Positions 16,121-25,285 of a stretch of 47,602 nucleotides of DNA are shown here, in pieces. The notes under the pieces are model-generated. The model ran no database searches. It was not told where the DNA came from and worked only from the letters and a program-made list of their open reading frames with translations. Positions within the stretch are counted from its first letter, which is position 1; each line of letters opens with the position of its first letter. The translations under genes were made by a program, and so were the position numbers. Origin of the DNA: Microcaldota archaeon (GTDB lineage: Archaea; Micrarchaeota; Micrarchaeia; Micrarchaeales; Micrarchaeaceae); assembly GCA_021811435.1 (NCBI GenBank), contig JAJZOR010000003.1, positions 84,434-132,035 on the forward strand, written 5' to 3'.

Positions 16121-17992
16121 TCACTTGAATTGACTTAAAAGCCCGTTAAGCTCGGATCCGTCCACGTTAAGCCGGTACCTGGACATTATGGCCCTGCGTA
16201 TCTCTTCTGCATCCTTACTTTGTATCTCGCTGCTAACCGAGCTTATCAGATTTAACAGATCGGCGCCTTTTATCCTGTTAAGGCTCCGCTCCGTTATTAT
16301 CAGATCCACATCCGCCTTTCCGGATGAAAACGCCTTAAGTATTTCATCTATGCCCTGCTTGGTTATGGCCCCGTCAGCATATCGCGAGAACATCTTTATG
16401 ATGCAAGCTTCAGGTATGGCGTCGACGTCTAGCCCGGAGCGCTTCAGCTCCGTGAATTTCTGGAGCAGCACGTTTGCAATAAGCGCAGGGTCGACTTTGG
16501 ATGAAGACACTACGCGCTTGTAGACGCCCAGCCTTGGTGACATCATGATGCTGGCAGCCAATGAGTCATTATGGAGCTGGCTCTTCAGTGAGGCGCGCTC
16601 CGCGGATATGTCCGGAGCGTCGCGCTCGGCCTTCGCAAGCATTTCGGAGGATGTCACTATCGGCCTTACATCGGTTTCCGGGTACATCCTAGAGCCCGTA
16701 GGCAACGGCCTGAGGAACCTGGTGGTGCATAGGTCGATATTGGCCACGCCCCTCGTCTCAAGCGGCACTCCGTCGAAACATAGCTGGGCCCTTCCTCTGG
16801 CCAGCGATGCTGCCTTAGGTGCGTTTGATTGCGAGCCGGCTATTATGACGAACGCGTCGTCATCGCCCAATGATAGTGCGGCGTGCAGCTTGTCTAGTTC
16901 CTGCTTGGAAAACCCGTAGCCATCCATGTTTTCATCGCTGTGTAATATACCGTTTACGCCAGCGACCTTGGCATAATCACTTATTTCGGTCCCAAGCCTT
17001 CGCTCCGGGTTGACTTCCTTGCCGAGCAGGCCCTTGAACCCCTCAAGCCTGAATCCGATGACTAAGCCGCCCTTATCCAGCTGGTTCCGTATTATCTTCA
17101 CCTTTGTATCTGCAAACACGCTTGTAACGTCAATATTCTGGTGGACCTTTGCGTGCGCATTTTGCAGTAAGTCCTTGATTTCAAGTAGGGCTTGCTGCCT
17201 CGCAATCTCGTTGATTATGAATTTGTCCATCCTTTCAAGTTCCTGCATGCCCTTTATCTCGACCCTGGATCCGCCTCTTATGGACACGTTAACGTCCTGC
17301 CTGATAGTGCCGATGCCCCGTTGTACCGCGCCGGAAACCCTTAGCATTGTGCCTATTGCGAGGGCTACAGACCTTGCTGCGGCAGGCGTTGGGATGAAGG
17401 GATCCGTGTCTATCTCTACCAGCGGTATGCCGAGCCTGTCGGTGTTGTAGACTATCGAGCCTTGCGAAGACGACTCTATGCCGCTCGACTCCTCCTCAAG
17501 GAACAGCTTCATGACCTTCGTCTTGATCCCTTCTTCCGTGGTTATCTCGCCGTTCAGGCCTATGAGTATGGTGCGCTGGAATGCGCTAGGGTTGCTGCCG
17601 TCGACGACGCTTTTGCGCATCGTCTGGAACTCGTCTATTATCTCCATCTTCAATGACTTGGCGAATGCCATGGCTATGCATAAGGCGTCCTTGTTGAGCT
17701 CGTGAGGTGGCTCCTCGTCTATCTCGACAAGGCACGCATTGTCTTCGTAGATGTTGTACGTGAATTCGCGGTCCTTGAACTCCTCGTACTCTGCAGATAA
17801 ATCTATCTTCCCCAGCTCACCTGCAACTGCCCTCTGATGGCGCCTTATGCTGCCGGCCGGCTTTTCGGTTGCAGGCGGTATTGCAGTTGGGCAGCTACAG
17901 AAGAGCTTTTCTGCCGTGGCCAGGCGCTGATGGATCTCTATCCCGCACATGAAGCCTATCTTCTTATAGAACTCTGAATCGTTAGCGTCCAT
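16121..17992 (-). CDS. gatE: Glu-tRNA(Gln) amidotransferase subunit E
   Basis: GatE binds Glu-tRNA(Gln), phosphorylates the glutamyl group and, with ammonia from GatD, forms Gln-tRNA(Gln). The GatB-like cradle is visible: GIEIHQRLATAEKLFCSCP near residue 15, then NACLVEIDEEPPHELN and VEIDTDPFIPTP, with GTIRQDVNVSIRGGSRVEIKG further on. A GAD-type insertion and the YqeY-like tail (DEILKAFSSGKADVDLII) complete the 623 residues. This enzyme is restricted to archaea. It begins 10 bases after gatD ends, in one operon with gatD and the methylthiotransferase. Confidence 0.96.
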   Translation of the reverse strand: MDANDSEFYKKIGFMCGIEIHQRLATAEKLFCSCPTAIPPATEKPAGSIRRHQRAVAGELGKIDLSAEYEEFKDREFTYNIYEDNACLVEIDEEPPHELNKDALCIAMAFAKSLKMEIIDEFQTMRKSVVDGSNPSAFQRTILIGLNGEITTEEGIKTKVMKLFLEEESSGIESSSQGSIVYNTDRLGIPLVEIDTDPFIPTPAAARSVALAIGTMLRVSGAVQRGIGTIRQDVNVSIRGGSRVEIKGMQELERMDKFIINEIARQQALLEIKDLLQNAHAKVHQNIDVTSVFADTKVKIIRNQLDKGGLVIGFRLEGFKGLLGKEVNPERRLGTEISDYAKVAGVNGILHSDENMDGYGFSKQELDKLHAALSLGDDDAFVIIAGSQSNAPKAASLARGRAQLCFDGVPLETRGVANIDLCTTRFLRPLPTGSRMYPETDVRPIVTSSEMLAKAERDAPDISAERASLKSQLHNDSLAASIMMSPRLGVYKRVVSSSKVDPALIANVLLQKFTELKRSGLDVDAIPEACIIKMFSRYADGAITKQGIDEILKAFSSGKADVDLIITERSLNRIKGADLLNLISSVSSEIQSKDAEEIRRAIMSRYRLNVDGSELNGLLSQFK

Positions 17993-18001
17993 AAAACCAC
18001 A

Positions 18002-19351
18002 CTACACAAGGAATTCATCGAACTCCAGTCTCGACTGTATCTCGCCAACGAGATTCTTATTGAGCATGGCCATCGCCTCGTCTCTCTTGTAGTTCCCTAG
18101 CAGCCAGCCTAGCTTTATCTGCGCCACCTCGGCCATCATGTCCTCGCAGTATATGACGCCGATGTTGCTGAGCAGCCTGAGATTCTTGTATACATTTGGA
18201 TGGACCCTGCCGTATAGGCATTGCGACGTCATGCCTACGATCAATCCGTTGTCTATCGCATATTTTATGTGCGGCAGCCAGAGGAATTCTTGGTGATTCG
18301 TAGACACAGGCGCATGGCCCAGGCCGGTGCCCTCCAGTATTATGCCGCGGTAGCCCTCGTTGACGTAAAAATCAATGACCTTTGGATTGGAATTCGGGTA
18401 TATTTTGACTATCGCCACCCTCGGGTCGAAATTCGGCATCACAGAGACATTTCCGGACTTCTGCGCGTCTATCTTTCTGTAGTCGCCATGGTATTTTATG
18501 TCGCCTCCGATCGATACGTAGGCCATCGGCTTGTCGTTTATCGCGCGGAAGGCGTCCCTTCTTGAGGTGTGCATCTTCCTTGCCTTCACGCCCCTTATGT
18601 ATGCGCACTTGCCATCAGAGCTCTCGTTATGCATGCATATCCCCACCTCGGCTATGTCGGACTTGGAAGCCAGTTGCGTGGCGCAGATCAGGTTTATGAA
18701 TCCGTCGCTGGAGCCCCTGTCGCTGCTCCTTTGCGCACCGGTGAGCACCACTGGACCGTTCAGCCCCTGCAGCATGAAGCTCAGCGCAGCTGCCGTATAG
18801 TGCATCGCATCGGTGCCTATGGTTATTATGGCGCCCCTTGACGAGTTATTGAACGCCTTGGCCACGCTCTCCGCTATCCTTCCCCATTCATGGTATGAGA
18901 GGTCCTCGCTTGCCACGCTCATGAGCATGTCGACGGATATGTTTGCTATGCCCTGTATCTCGGGAACCTTGTAGAGCAGCTCCTCTGGCTTGAGCAGCAT
19001 TGACACCCCGCCTGTCTCGTAGTCCACCCTGCTGCCTATGGTGCCCCCGGTGTATATGAGACCCACTTTCGGGGCGGAGCCGTCATGCTTAAGGCTTATC
19101 TTTGGGAACGACGCGATGTTGGCCGCGCCGCTCGAAAGCTTTTTTATCTCGAGCTCCTTGACTAGCTTCATGCCTATGTTGTAGCCGTCCGCCATTTTTA
19201 TTATTATAGTGCCGCTGCTGCCTATGTTCGCCTTGGGCATCAGCTCTCCGTCGAGTTCCGCATCCCCGATTTTAAGCCTGACCAGATCGCCGATTTTTAT
19301 CCCGTGGCTATCGAGCAGCCTTTGTATCTCTTCGCTGTACACCGGTATCAT
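18002..19351 (-). CDS. gatD: Glu-tRNA(Gln) amidotransferase subunit D (asparaginase-like)
   Basis: GatD releases ammonia for GatE. An N-terminal SH3-like domain (GIKIGDLVRLKIGD) precedes the type I/II asparaginase domain with the nucleophile motif GLIYTGGTIGSRVD, the SEDLSYHEW segment, the catalytic GTDAMHYTAAAL and the TGAQRSSDRGSSDG loop. Length 449 is standard. It follows the methylthiotransferase stop by six bases and precedes gatE. Together with gatE it implies that Gln-tRNA is made by the indirect route, so no GlnRS is expected in this organism. Confidence 0.96.
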   Translation of the reverse strand: MIPVYSEEIQRLLDSHGIKIGDLVRLKIGDAELDGELMPKANIGSSGTIIIKMADGYNIGMKLVKELEIKKLSSGAANIASFPKISLKHDGSAPKVGLIYTGGTIGSRVDYETGGVSMLLKPEELLYKVPEIQGIANISVDMLMSVASEDLSYHEWGRIAESVAKAFNNSSRGAIITIGTDAMHYTAAALSFMLQGLNGPVVLTGAQRSSDRGSSDGFINLICATQLASKSDIAEVGICMHNESSDGKCAYIRGVKARKMHTSRRDAFRAINDKPMAYVSIGGDIKYHGDYRKIDAQKSGNVSVMPNFDPRVAIVKIYPNSNPKVIDFYVNEGYRGIILEGTGLGHAPVSTNHQEFLWLPHIKYAIDNGLIVGMTSQCLYGRVHPNVYKNLRLLSNIGVIYCEDMMAEVAQIKLGWLLGNYKRDEAMAMLNKNLVGEIQSRLEFDEFLV

Positions 19352-19357
19352 CCCGAT

Positions 19358-20629
19358 TCATTCGGCCCTCGCGTATACCCCGCTTATCGACGCGCCGTAA
19401 ACGCACGCCATGACGCTGGAGCCTATCTGCAGGTCGCTTATGCCGTCCCTTATCATGACTTCCTTGTATGTATCGCTGCGGCCGTTTATCGACGCATTGC
19501 CGCGTTCGGTCAGCAGCACCCTTACCTTATTCCCTATGAGAGCGGAATTCCCGGTGTGCTGTATGGATCTTGTGAACCGGTACATGTCCGTGCTTCTCCG
19601 GTTGAGCACCGATTGAGGCAGCTGCCTGAACTTTGAAGCCTTGGCATGGGGCCTTGCGGCGAACTTTGATATGTTGGTTATGCCCGGCTTTATGCTGTCT
19701 ATGAGCTCCTTCGTTTGCCGGAAGTCTTCCTCGGTCTCGCCAGGATAGCCCACTATGACGTCGGTAGCAAACGTTATGTCCGGTACGGCCTTCCTTATCG
19801 TGCTTACATAGCCGTTGAATTCATCGGATGAATAATGCCTCCCCATTGAATTGAGCACCCTGTCGCTGCCGGACTGCACCGGCAGGTGGAGGAAGCGGTA
19901 GAATTTTTCGTTCTTCAGCGCGTCTATCAGGTCGCTTATGTACCTGTGCAGATGCTCCGGGTTGAGCATCCCTATCCTGACCCTGAAATCGCCCTCGATT
20001 AGTGCTATCTTGTGCATGAGCTCCGCTATGTTAGTGCCCCTTTCCAGCCCGTATGCCCCCATGTCCTGCGAGGTGAGCTGTATCTCCCTCGCGCCGCGCC
20101 GCACGCTGTACTCTACGGCCTTCAGTATGAGTTGCTCGGAGAAGCTGTTTAGCGGCCCCCTCGCGAACCTTGTTTCGCAGAACGAGCAGTTGCTCAGGCA
20201 GCCCTCGCTAACCGGCACCTTGGCTATCACGCTTTCCGGTCTGTTGAAAAAAGACAGCTTGTCGATCTTCCTGTACCCGTCCAGGACCACCTTGTTGCCT
20301 CTTGCCGCACTGGTCACCGCCTCTGCTATGCGGTCTATGTTGCTTGTGCTGACTATGCTAGCATGCGGAGCGGCTTTTTCTATTTTGTCCTTGTTGGCGC
20401 TGGCCAGGCAGCCCGTAACCACTACGCGCTTTCCCTGCCGCTCCAGACCGCTTAGGAGGTAGAGTATCTTCTGCTCGGTAACTTTTTTTACCGTGCATGT
20501 GTTCACCACTAGGACATCTGGCTCTCCGCCATCAGAGACTGATATGCCGGCCCTGCCCAGCATACCGGACATTAGCTCGCTGTCGCTCTGGTTCAGCGTG
20601 CAGCCGTAAGTCCTGATAGAAACCTGCAT
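19358..20629 (-). CDS. tRNA t6A37 methylthiotransferase (MtaB/CDKAL1 type, radical SAM)
   Basis: Converts t6A to ms2t6A at position 37 of ANN-decoding tRNAs. The N-terminal UPF0004 domain carries the cluster cysteines in TYGCTLNQSDSE, VVNTCTVKK and VVTGCLAS. The radical SAM centre is CLSNCSFC (CxxxCxxC) near residue 140, followed by REIQLTSQDMGAYG. The TRAM domain at the C-terminus (about residues 360-420) binds RNA. Length 423. It is first in an operon with gatD and gatE. The archaeal e-MtaB assignment rests on overall pattern and on being archaeal. Confidence 0.92.
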   Translation of the reverse strand: MQVSIRTYGCTLNQSDSELMSGMLGRAGISVSDGGEPDVLVVNTCTVKKVTEQKILYLLSGLERQGKRVVVTGCLASANKDKIEKAAPHASIVSTSNIDRIAEAVTSAARGNKVVLDGYRKIDKLSFFNRPESVIAKVPVSEGCLSNCSFCETRFARGPLNSFSEQLILKAVEYSVRRGAREIQLTSQDMGAYGLERGTNIAELMHKIALIEGDFRVRIGMLNPEHLHRYISDLIDALKNEKFYRFLHLPVQSGSDRVLNSMGRHYSSDEFNGYVSTIRKAVPDITFATDVIVGYPGETEEDFRQTKELIDSIKPGITNISKFAARPHAKASKFRQLPQSVLNRRSTDMYRFTRSIQHTGNSALIGNKVRVLLTERGNASINGRSDTYKEVMIRDGISDLQIGSSVMACVYGASISGVYARAE

Positions 20630-20711
20630 ATTATCTGCTATGTTTTTATATGTTGGCGATTAAATTATAGCGCAAGCAATATTAAACCTTTTTATGCAGG
20701 TTGGTGTTATA

Positions 20712-20933
20712 ATGCCTTTATTGTGTGAAAGATGCAAAAGGGAGGTCTACAGGGTCGAGGTCTGCAACTACTGCGGCAGAAAGATCGGCGTGGAGTGCGT
20801 AAAGAGCTCCCAGCGTGCCTCCAAGATATCCAGGCTGGTCATATGCAAGGACGACTGGAGCAACATAAAGAAGAGGACCATTTACAAGAACAAGGGCGCC
20901 AAGGCGACTGCCACTGCGCAGGAGACCGCCTGA
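20712..20933 (+). CDS. Small zinc-ribbon protein
   Basis: The 73-residue product starts MPLLCERCKREV and continues VCNYCGRKIGVECVKS to LVICKDDW, giving CxxC-CxxC-C-C ligands for one or two zinc ions. The C-terminal 25 residues are lysine-rich and flexible. It is not a recognised ribosomal protein; RNA or protein binding is inferred. The start at 20712 is chosen over an ATG 18 bases earlier because GGTG precedes it by seven bases and the earlier residues are not part of the zinc fold. It is divergent from the methylthiotransferase gene and lies 34 bases upstream of the SelB-like gene in the same direction. Confidence 0.65.
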   Translation: MPLLCERCKREVYRVEVCNYCGRKIGVECVKSSQRASKISRLVICKDDWSNIKKRTIYKNKGAKATATAQETA

Positions 20934-20967
20934 AGTGTTTTCCTTATCTTAACGTTGGTTGATCCAT

Positions 20968-21867
20968 ATGCGCGGCATAGTAGTGGCGCTGCCGAACGAC
21001 AGCGATTTGGCCGCTGCGATAGGCAAGGGCGGCGCGGAAAGCAGCATGAACTTTTACAACAGGAAAGTGGAAGACGACACCATAACTGTGCTTACGCCTT
21101 CAGACCTGGAGAAGAAGTACTATGCCGTGCCGGAGTCGATACTCCTGGCTGATACGATACTTCTTAGCACTGCGAGGGTGGACGCGCTGCTGGGCGAAAC
21201 GCTGATAGCCGCCGGCATGACCGGCAAACCGGTCGTCCTGACGGATGAGAACGACGTCTCAAGGCTGGCGCAGGACGCCGGGGCGGGCAGGATAAGCGTG
21301 GTGGGCAGGGCTGGCGCGCTTGAGGAGCTGCGCAGGATAGGATGCGGAGAAAGCGCGAATGACACGCGGGTCGACATCGACGCGGCGTTCAACGTGAAAG
21401 GGGTCGGCGCCGTGCTTTTGGGGATAGTCAGGAGCGGCACGATCAAGGTTCACGATACCATGGTGCATTCCAGCGGAAAGCGGATCAGCATAAGGTCGAT
21501 ACAGAGCCTTGATGTGGACATAGATTCTGCAGTCAAAGGCATAAGGGTGGGCCTGGCAGTCAAGGGGCTGGAAAGCTCCGACTTTGAAAAGGGGGACGTC
21601 CTGGCCGAAAGGGCCATACCAAGGGTAAAGGGCGCCAAGGTCAAGCTGAGGCTAGGCAAGATATACAGCGAGGGCAGCACAGGAGGCGATATCATAGGGT
21701 TCAGTTCCGGTTTCTCCCATTGCCAGGCAAGAATATCCGGGTTAAATGAAGGCTCATGCACCGTGAGCTTCGAGAAGGCGATACCTTTGGACGCAGGTGA
21801 CCAGTTCCTGCTAAGCCAGGAAAGCAAGCCCAGGATTTTCGGATTCGGCACAGTAATAGGCGTATAA
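20968..21867 (+). CDS. SelB/EF-1A-like protein with degenerate GTPase domain
   Basis: Residues 1-135 take the place of the GTPase domain but lack a P-loop GxxxxGK(S/T) and a NKxD motif. Residues 140-225 are an EF-Tu domain II (FNVKGVGAVLLGIVRSGTIKVHD, then RSIQSLDVDIDSAVKGIRVGLAVKGL), and the end is domain III (FLLSQESKPRIFGFGTVIGV). This matches what is known of an archaeal family of SelB-like proteins without functional G motifs, whose role is unknown. It may bind a tRNA or protein without hydrolysing GTP. ATG 20968 is preceded by GGTTGATCC; a TTG nine bases upstream is less likely. Confidence 0.7.
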   Translation: MRGIVVALPNDSDLAAAIGKGGAESSMNFYNRKVEDDTITVLTPSDLEKKYYAVPESILLADTILLSTARVDALLGETLIAAGMTGKPVVLTDENDVSRLAQDAGAGRISVVGRAGALEELRRIGCGESANDTRVDIDAAFNVKGVGAVLLGIVRSGTIKVHDTMVHSSGKRISIRSIQSLDVDIDSAVKGIRVGLAVKGLESSDFEKGDVLAERAIPRVKGAKVKLRLGKIYSEGSTGGDIIGFSSGFSHCQARISGLNEGSCTVSFEKAIPLDAGDQFLLSQESKPRIFGFGTVIGV

Positions 21868-21874
21868 TCGGCAA

Positions 21875-22411
21875 TCAGCTGGTTATTCCTGCAGTTGAAG
21901 CCAGTTGCACGCTCGCCGCCCTGACGAAGTATGTCGGGTAATTGCACAGTGAGGTGCAGTAACCGAGCCAGACATAACCGCTGAATACCGTGCCCGTTGT
22001 AGGATTGGTAGGTATGCCGCCGGCCTTGAATGCGGTGAAACTTACTTCGGCGACCTGGCCGGAGGCCAAGGTGCCCAGTTCTGTTGAATTCTGCACCGAA
22101 AAGCCCGATGGCGCGTTAGCCGGGCCGGCCGACTGGTTTCCGGATGCGACGAAGACCCAGTCGCCGTAATACGTCGCGCCGGTCTTCTGGCTGAACAGGA
22201 ACGTGAGCTTGCTGCTGCCATAAGCCATGCCGGAGCACGTGAAGTTTGACTCTGCGACGCACGGATTGGATGAGGTGAGCGTGTGCGAGCCGGATAGCGA
22301 TGGGGCGAGGTGGCCGCTTATCTCTAAGATGACTACAACGGCTATCAAAACGGTGATTACTATAGAGATATTGCGCAGTTCCCCGTCCTTTATCTTATCG
22401 ATTAACGCCAT
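21875..22411 (-). CDS. Single-pass surface protein of unknown function (pilin-like topology)
   Basis: The chain begins MALIDKIKDGELRN, has one hydrophobic segment at residues 14-32, and then about 145 residues rich in Ser, Thr, Gly and aromatic residues, with two pairs of cysteines (NPCVAESNFTC and GYCTSLC) that could form disulfides outside the membrane. The short basic start and a single N-terminal helix resemble archaeal pilin-like or secreted small proteins. No family recognised. It converges with the SelB-like gene, ending seven bases beyond its stop. Confidence 0.6.
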   Translation of the reverse strand: MALIDKIKDGELRNISIVITVLIAVVVILEISGHLAPSLSGSHTLTSSNPCVAESNFTCSGMAYGSSKLTFLFSQKTGATYYGDWVFVASGNQSAGPANAPSGFSVQNSTELGTLASGQVAEVSFTAFKAGGIPTNPTTGTVFSGYVWLGYCTSLCNYPTYFVRAASVQLASTAGITS

Positions 22412-22485
22412 GCTTTTAATCTGTCATAAAGAATTAAAAGCGTAGCGGTGGATTCGGGCGCGCGTGCACGACACGGGCGCGAGGC

Positions 22486-23682
22486 TCAATTCGGCATCAC
22501 TGAATTTATTACGAATTCAGGGCTGTATGGGATCAGGGCATCGTAAGCCTCGCCGACGCCGAAAAACAATATCGGTATGCCGGTGGCGTTGGATATTGAT
22601 ATGGCGTTGCCGCCCCTGGCGTCGCAATCCAGCTTGGTCAGTATTATGCCGTCTATCTTGACGAACTTGGACAGCTCCCTAATCTGCTCGGCTATTACGC
22701 TTCCTGCAGTGCTCTCGCCTACGAATATGGTTATGTCTGGCTGCGCTACGCGCACTATCTTCTGCATCTCGTTTATGAGGTTCTTGTTCGTTTCCTGCCT
22801 GCCTGCGCTGTCCATGAGCACTACCGCTATGCCATGCGCCTTCGCGTATGCTATGGCATCGAACGCTATGCTTGCCGGGTCGGCGCCGTACCTGCTCTTG
22901 ATCACCGGCACGCCTATCCTGTTGGCATGGTATTCGGTCTGCTCTATGGCTGCAGCCCTGAAGGTGTCGCTTGCAGACATCACGCAGCTGACGCCGCCCG
23001 CCTTTAGCCTGTATGCTATCTTGCCTATCGTAGTGGTCTTGCCGGTGCCGTTGGACCCTATGAACAGCATTTTAACAGGCAATGAATTGCTGCGTATCCG
23101 CTCTGCTACGTACGAGTATATGTCCACGCCCTGCTTGGACCGGGCCAGGACGTCGGCCAGCGCGCCCTTCACGACCCGGAGGAGCCCTGCGGCCATGTTC
23201 TTTGAGTCGATGTCGGCTTCCGCAAGGCGGGACTTCATGTCTGCGACGATCGTCTCGGTGACATCGAAGGATACGTCGGACTGCAGCAGGGAAATCCTTA
23301 TCTGCTCTAAAAAATCGTCTATCTCCCTTTCGTTGAGCCTTATGGCGCTGCTGAAGACCTTCTTTACCTTGGTGGAAAGCGAGAGCTTCAGCAGGCCCTC
23401 CTTGGGCTTCTTGTCATGCGCGACTTGTTGCCTGCCTCCATCGCCGCCGGCGGGTGATGCGGGCTTGACATCCGGCATAGTAGGCTTGATTGCCTCGGTA
23501 TTCTGGCTCTGCGCAGCAGTGTCGGCAGGCCGACCGGCTTCTTGCGGCGCCGCATCGACTCCCGGGTGTGACGGCGCCTCATCGCGAGGCACAGGCGCGG
23601 AAGCGGATTGGGCCGCGGGAGCTTCGCTCTTCACAAACGTCTTAACCGCTTCCGCAAGCTTCTTCTTTAGTCCATCAAACAT
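22486..23682 (-). CDS. ftsY: Signal recognition particle receptor FtsY
   Basis: FtsY is the membrane-side SRP receptor GTPase for co-translational targeting. The C-terminal NG domain has G1 GSNGTGKTTTIGK near residue 205, DTFRAAAIEQTEYHA, G3 DSAGRQETN and G4 TKLDCDARGG. The N-terminal 90 residues are an alanine/proline-rich linker (A-domain) between a basic helix MFDGLKKKLAEAV and the NG domain. Length 398. It starts 10 bases after prefoldin alpha ends, matching the pfdA-ftsY order known in many archaea. Confidence 0.96.
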   Translation of the reverse strand: MFDGLKKKLAEAVKTFVKSEAPAAQSASAPVPRDEAPSHPGVDAAPQEAGRPADTAAQSQNTEAIKPTMPDVKPASPAGGDGGRQQVAHDKKPKEGLLKLSLSTKVKKVFSSAIRLNEREIDDFLEQIRISLLQSDVSFDVTETIVADMKSRLAEADIDSKNMAAGLLRVVKGALADVLARSKQGVDIYSYVAERIRSNSLPVKMLFIGSNGTGKTTTIGKIAYRLKAGGVSCVMSASDTFRAAAIEQTEYHANRIGVPVIKSRYGADPASIAFDAIAYAKAHGIAVVLMDSAGRQETNKNLINEMQKIVRVAQPDITIFVGESTAGSVIAEQIRELSKFVKIDGIILTKLDCDARGGNAISISNATGIPILFFGVGEAYDALIPYSPEFVINSVMPN

Positions 23683-23691
23683 TGCATGTAC

Positions 23692-24129
23692 CTAACGTGC
23701 GAGCTGCTCAAGCCTGTACGACACATCGAGCACTGCGTTCTCGAGCTCACGCTTGTTCTTCATAAGTGCATTTATCTGCGTGGTCTGGTTTTGGACCTGC
23801 TTGCTGACGAACTGCTTCGCGTTCTCTACATCCTCTTCTATAAGGTAACCGCCCCCTATCGACACTATCACCGTCCTTGCGTCCCCTATGGCCGCGTTTA
23901 GGAAGATGTCGCCCCCGATCGGCAGCAGGGTGTTCTTGTTTCTCACGCTCTCTATGTTGTTTATCGTCCTCTGCGCGTTGTTAAGCTTGGACAGCCCGTC
24001 AAGCATGGAGTTTATCTCCTGCGTCAGGAGCACATACTGGCTCTGGTAAAGCTGATGCAGATACTGCAGGCCTTCAACGGTCTGTTCAATTTTCTGCCCT
24101 TTGTTGGCAGGCGGATTCTGGTTAGGCAT
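23692..24129 (-). CDS. pfdA: Prefoldin alpha subunit
   Basis: Part of the prefoldin hexamer that holds unfolded proteins for the thermosome. The chain shows two long coiled coils flanking a beta-hairpin core (LLPIGGDIFLNAAIGDARTVIVSIGGG, seen in shorter stretches as LLPIGGDIFLNA and TVIVSIGGGYLIEED). About 145 residues from the chosen ATG at 24129, which has GGTGAT nine bases upstream; the longer frame adds 21 unrelated residues. It precedes ftsY in the same direction. Confidence 0.92.
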   Translation of the reverse strand: MPNQNPPANKGQKIEQTVEGLQYLHQLYQSQYVLLTQEINSMLDGLSKLNNAQRTINNIESVRNKNTLLPIGGDIFLNAAIGDARTVIVSIGGGYLIEEDVENAKQFVSKQVQNQTTQINALMKNKRELENAVLDVSYRLEQLAR

Positions 24130-24203
24130 TGTATCACCAAATAAGTTATCGCAACTTTGATGCTGTTGGAAGCGATTACGGCTCCCTACCATGTCCTTTA
24201 TAA

Positions 24204-24572
24204 CTATGGCACGCGGCTCTTTTCCCTGTTCACTGAGGAGACCGAGCCCTTCTCTATCACGAGATATTTCTGGCCAGACCCTTCAAGAGCCTCGCCGATG
24301 AGCCTTGCCATGGCTTCCGAGTTCGCAGCGTTTATTATGTCCCTTATAAGTACTAGCCTTGTTGATATCGCTGCGGCCTTCCATTCCTGCGCGATGAAGC
24401 CCTTGTCCCTGGTTATTATGGACGCCCCCAGCTTATTTGCCAAAGCTATTATCTCCTCGTCGGTAGAGCCCCTGTAAGTGGTCTCGCATACCCATACCAC
24501 ATCGAAGCCCTCCCTCCTCAGGGCATCGACTAACGACCTTGGGATGTTCTCATCTGCCAGTATCATTTTCAT
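24204..24572 (-). CDS. DUF5615 PIN-like protein (probable toxin)
   Basis: The sequence MILADENIPRSLVDALRREGFDV, read here in two parts as ILADENIPRSL and DALRREGFDVVWV, carries the first PIN-like acidic residues; later EEIIALANKLGASIITRDKGF supplies the second acidic site. This is the DUF5615 (Mut7-C-like/PIN-like) family, often the toxin partner of DUF433 proteins. It would act as an RNase if active. Length 122. Its start overlaps the DUF433 gene by 23 bases, supporting coupled translation. Confidence 0.85.
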   Translation of the reverse strand: MKMILADENIPRSLVDALRREGFDVVWVCETTYRGSTDEEIIALANKLGASIITRDKGFIAQEWKAAAISTRLVLIRDIINAANSEAMARLIGEALEGSGQKYLVIEKGSVSSVNREKSRVP

Positions 24573-24813
24573 ACGCCTTGTCGAGCTCGTCCTTCGCGAA
24601 AGTAAGGGCTTCTATCACTGCCGCTTCGGGAAGCCCGTAATTCTCGCACACCTCCTTTATGCTCTTGAACTCTATCACCATCTGGAGCACCTCTGAGACC
24701 CTTATCCTTGAGCCGATTATCAATGGCTCGGCCGTCCCATGGATCCCCTTGTTGACTGCTATGTACCTGTAGCCCTTCAGCGTGCTATAATCAGCCATAA
24801 GCCACACTCTCAT
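24550..24813 (-). CDS. DUF433-family antitoxin-like protein
   Basis: The core TAEPLIIGSRIRVSEVLQMV matches the DUF433 consensus (GxPxIxGTRIxVxxIL), followed by SIKEVCENYGLPEAAVIEAL. The fold is a helix-turn-helix that normally binds the operon promoter and the paired toxin. Length 87, or 82 if starting at ATG 24798. A CTATAAAAG box at about 24833-24841 would put the transcript start next to the first ATG. It overlaps the DUF5615 gene, forming a two-gene toxin-antitoxin unit. Confidence 0.85.
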   Translation of the reverse strand: MRVWLMADYSTLKGYRYIAVNKGIHGTAEPLIIGSRIRVSEVLQMVIEFKSIKEVCENYGLPEAAVIEALTFAKDELDKAYENDTGR

Positions 24814-24871
24814 TATGGTTTGTGTCTTCTAAGCTTTTATAGCTTCTGAGCTTGCTCACGGGCTGCGCCTT

Positions 24872-25285
24872 TCACACCCTTACGCTGTCAGTAACATCGA
24901 CCAGCTTTCGGCCTCTGACCTGATAGAATTTGCTTATCATCCCTTCCACGTACAGGTCGACGCCGTGGGTAGGCGATTTGGATTTTTGATTGCGCCATGC
25001 CGAATTGTATGCCACTTTATTGTGCCTGTTGATCTGCTGCGTTTTCATGTCATCGCCCTGCACGAAAACATCGGGCTCGTAATCTTTATCGTCCAAAACC
25101 AGGAACATGGTGTGCTCGGCCACATCGTTGCCGGAAAGCATCGCAGGAAATCGCTGCAGCTCGGCATTGAAGTATGCATCCGCGTCTGATTCCTTTTCAA
25201 ACTCCTTGGCGCCCGTCACCGCGATGGTCTTCCCGCCGCCGTCTAACTTTTCCCAGTAAACCGAATACCGTTTTTTTATTTCCAT
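24872..25285 (-). CDS. Hypothetical protein, about 137 residues
   Basis: A soluble, polar protein with no recognised domain. It begins MEIKKRYSVYWEKLDGGGKT, has an alpha/beta look with EFEKESDADAYFNAELQRF and ends DLYVEGMISKFYQVRGRKL, then VDVTDSVRV. The ATG at 25285 (preceded by GGTATTGAC) is preferred over an upstream GTG. It stands between the toxin-antitoxin unit and the CDGSH gene, inside the region that separates LX from pfdA. Confidence 0.55.
   Translation of the reverse strand: MEIKKRYSVYWEKLDGGGKTIAVTGAKEFEKESDADAYFNAELQRFPAMLSGNDVAEHTMFLVLDDKDYEPDVFVQGDDMKTQQINRHNKVAYNSAWRNQKSKSPTHGVDLYVEGMISKFYQVRGRKLVDVTDSVRV

Noticed and set aside
22577-23695. Plus-strand frame of 372 residues opposite ftsY
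   Set aside because: Shadow of the FtsY GTPase gene, whose motifs are all present on the minus strand.
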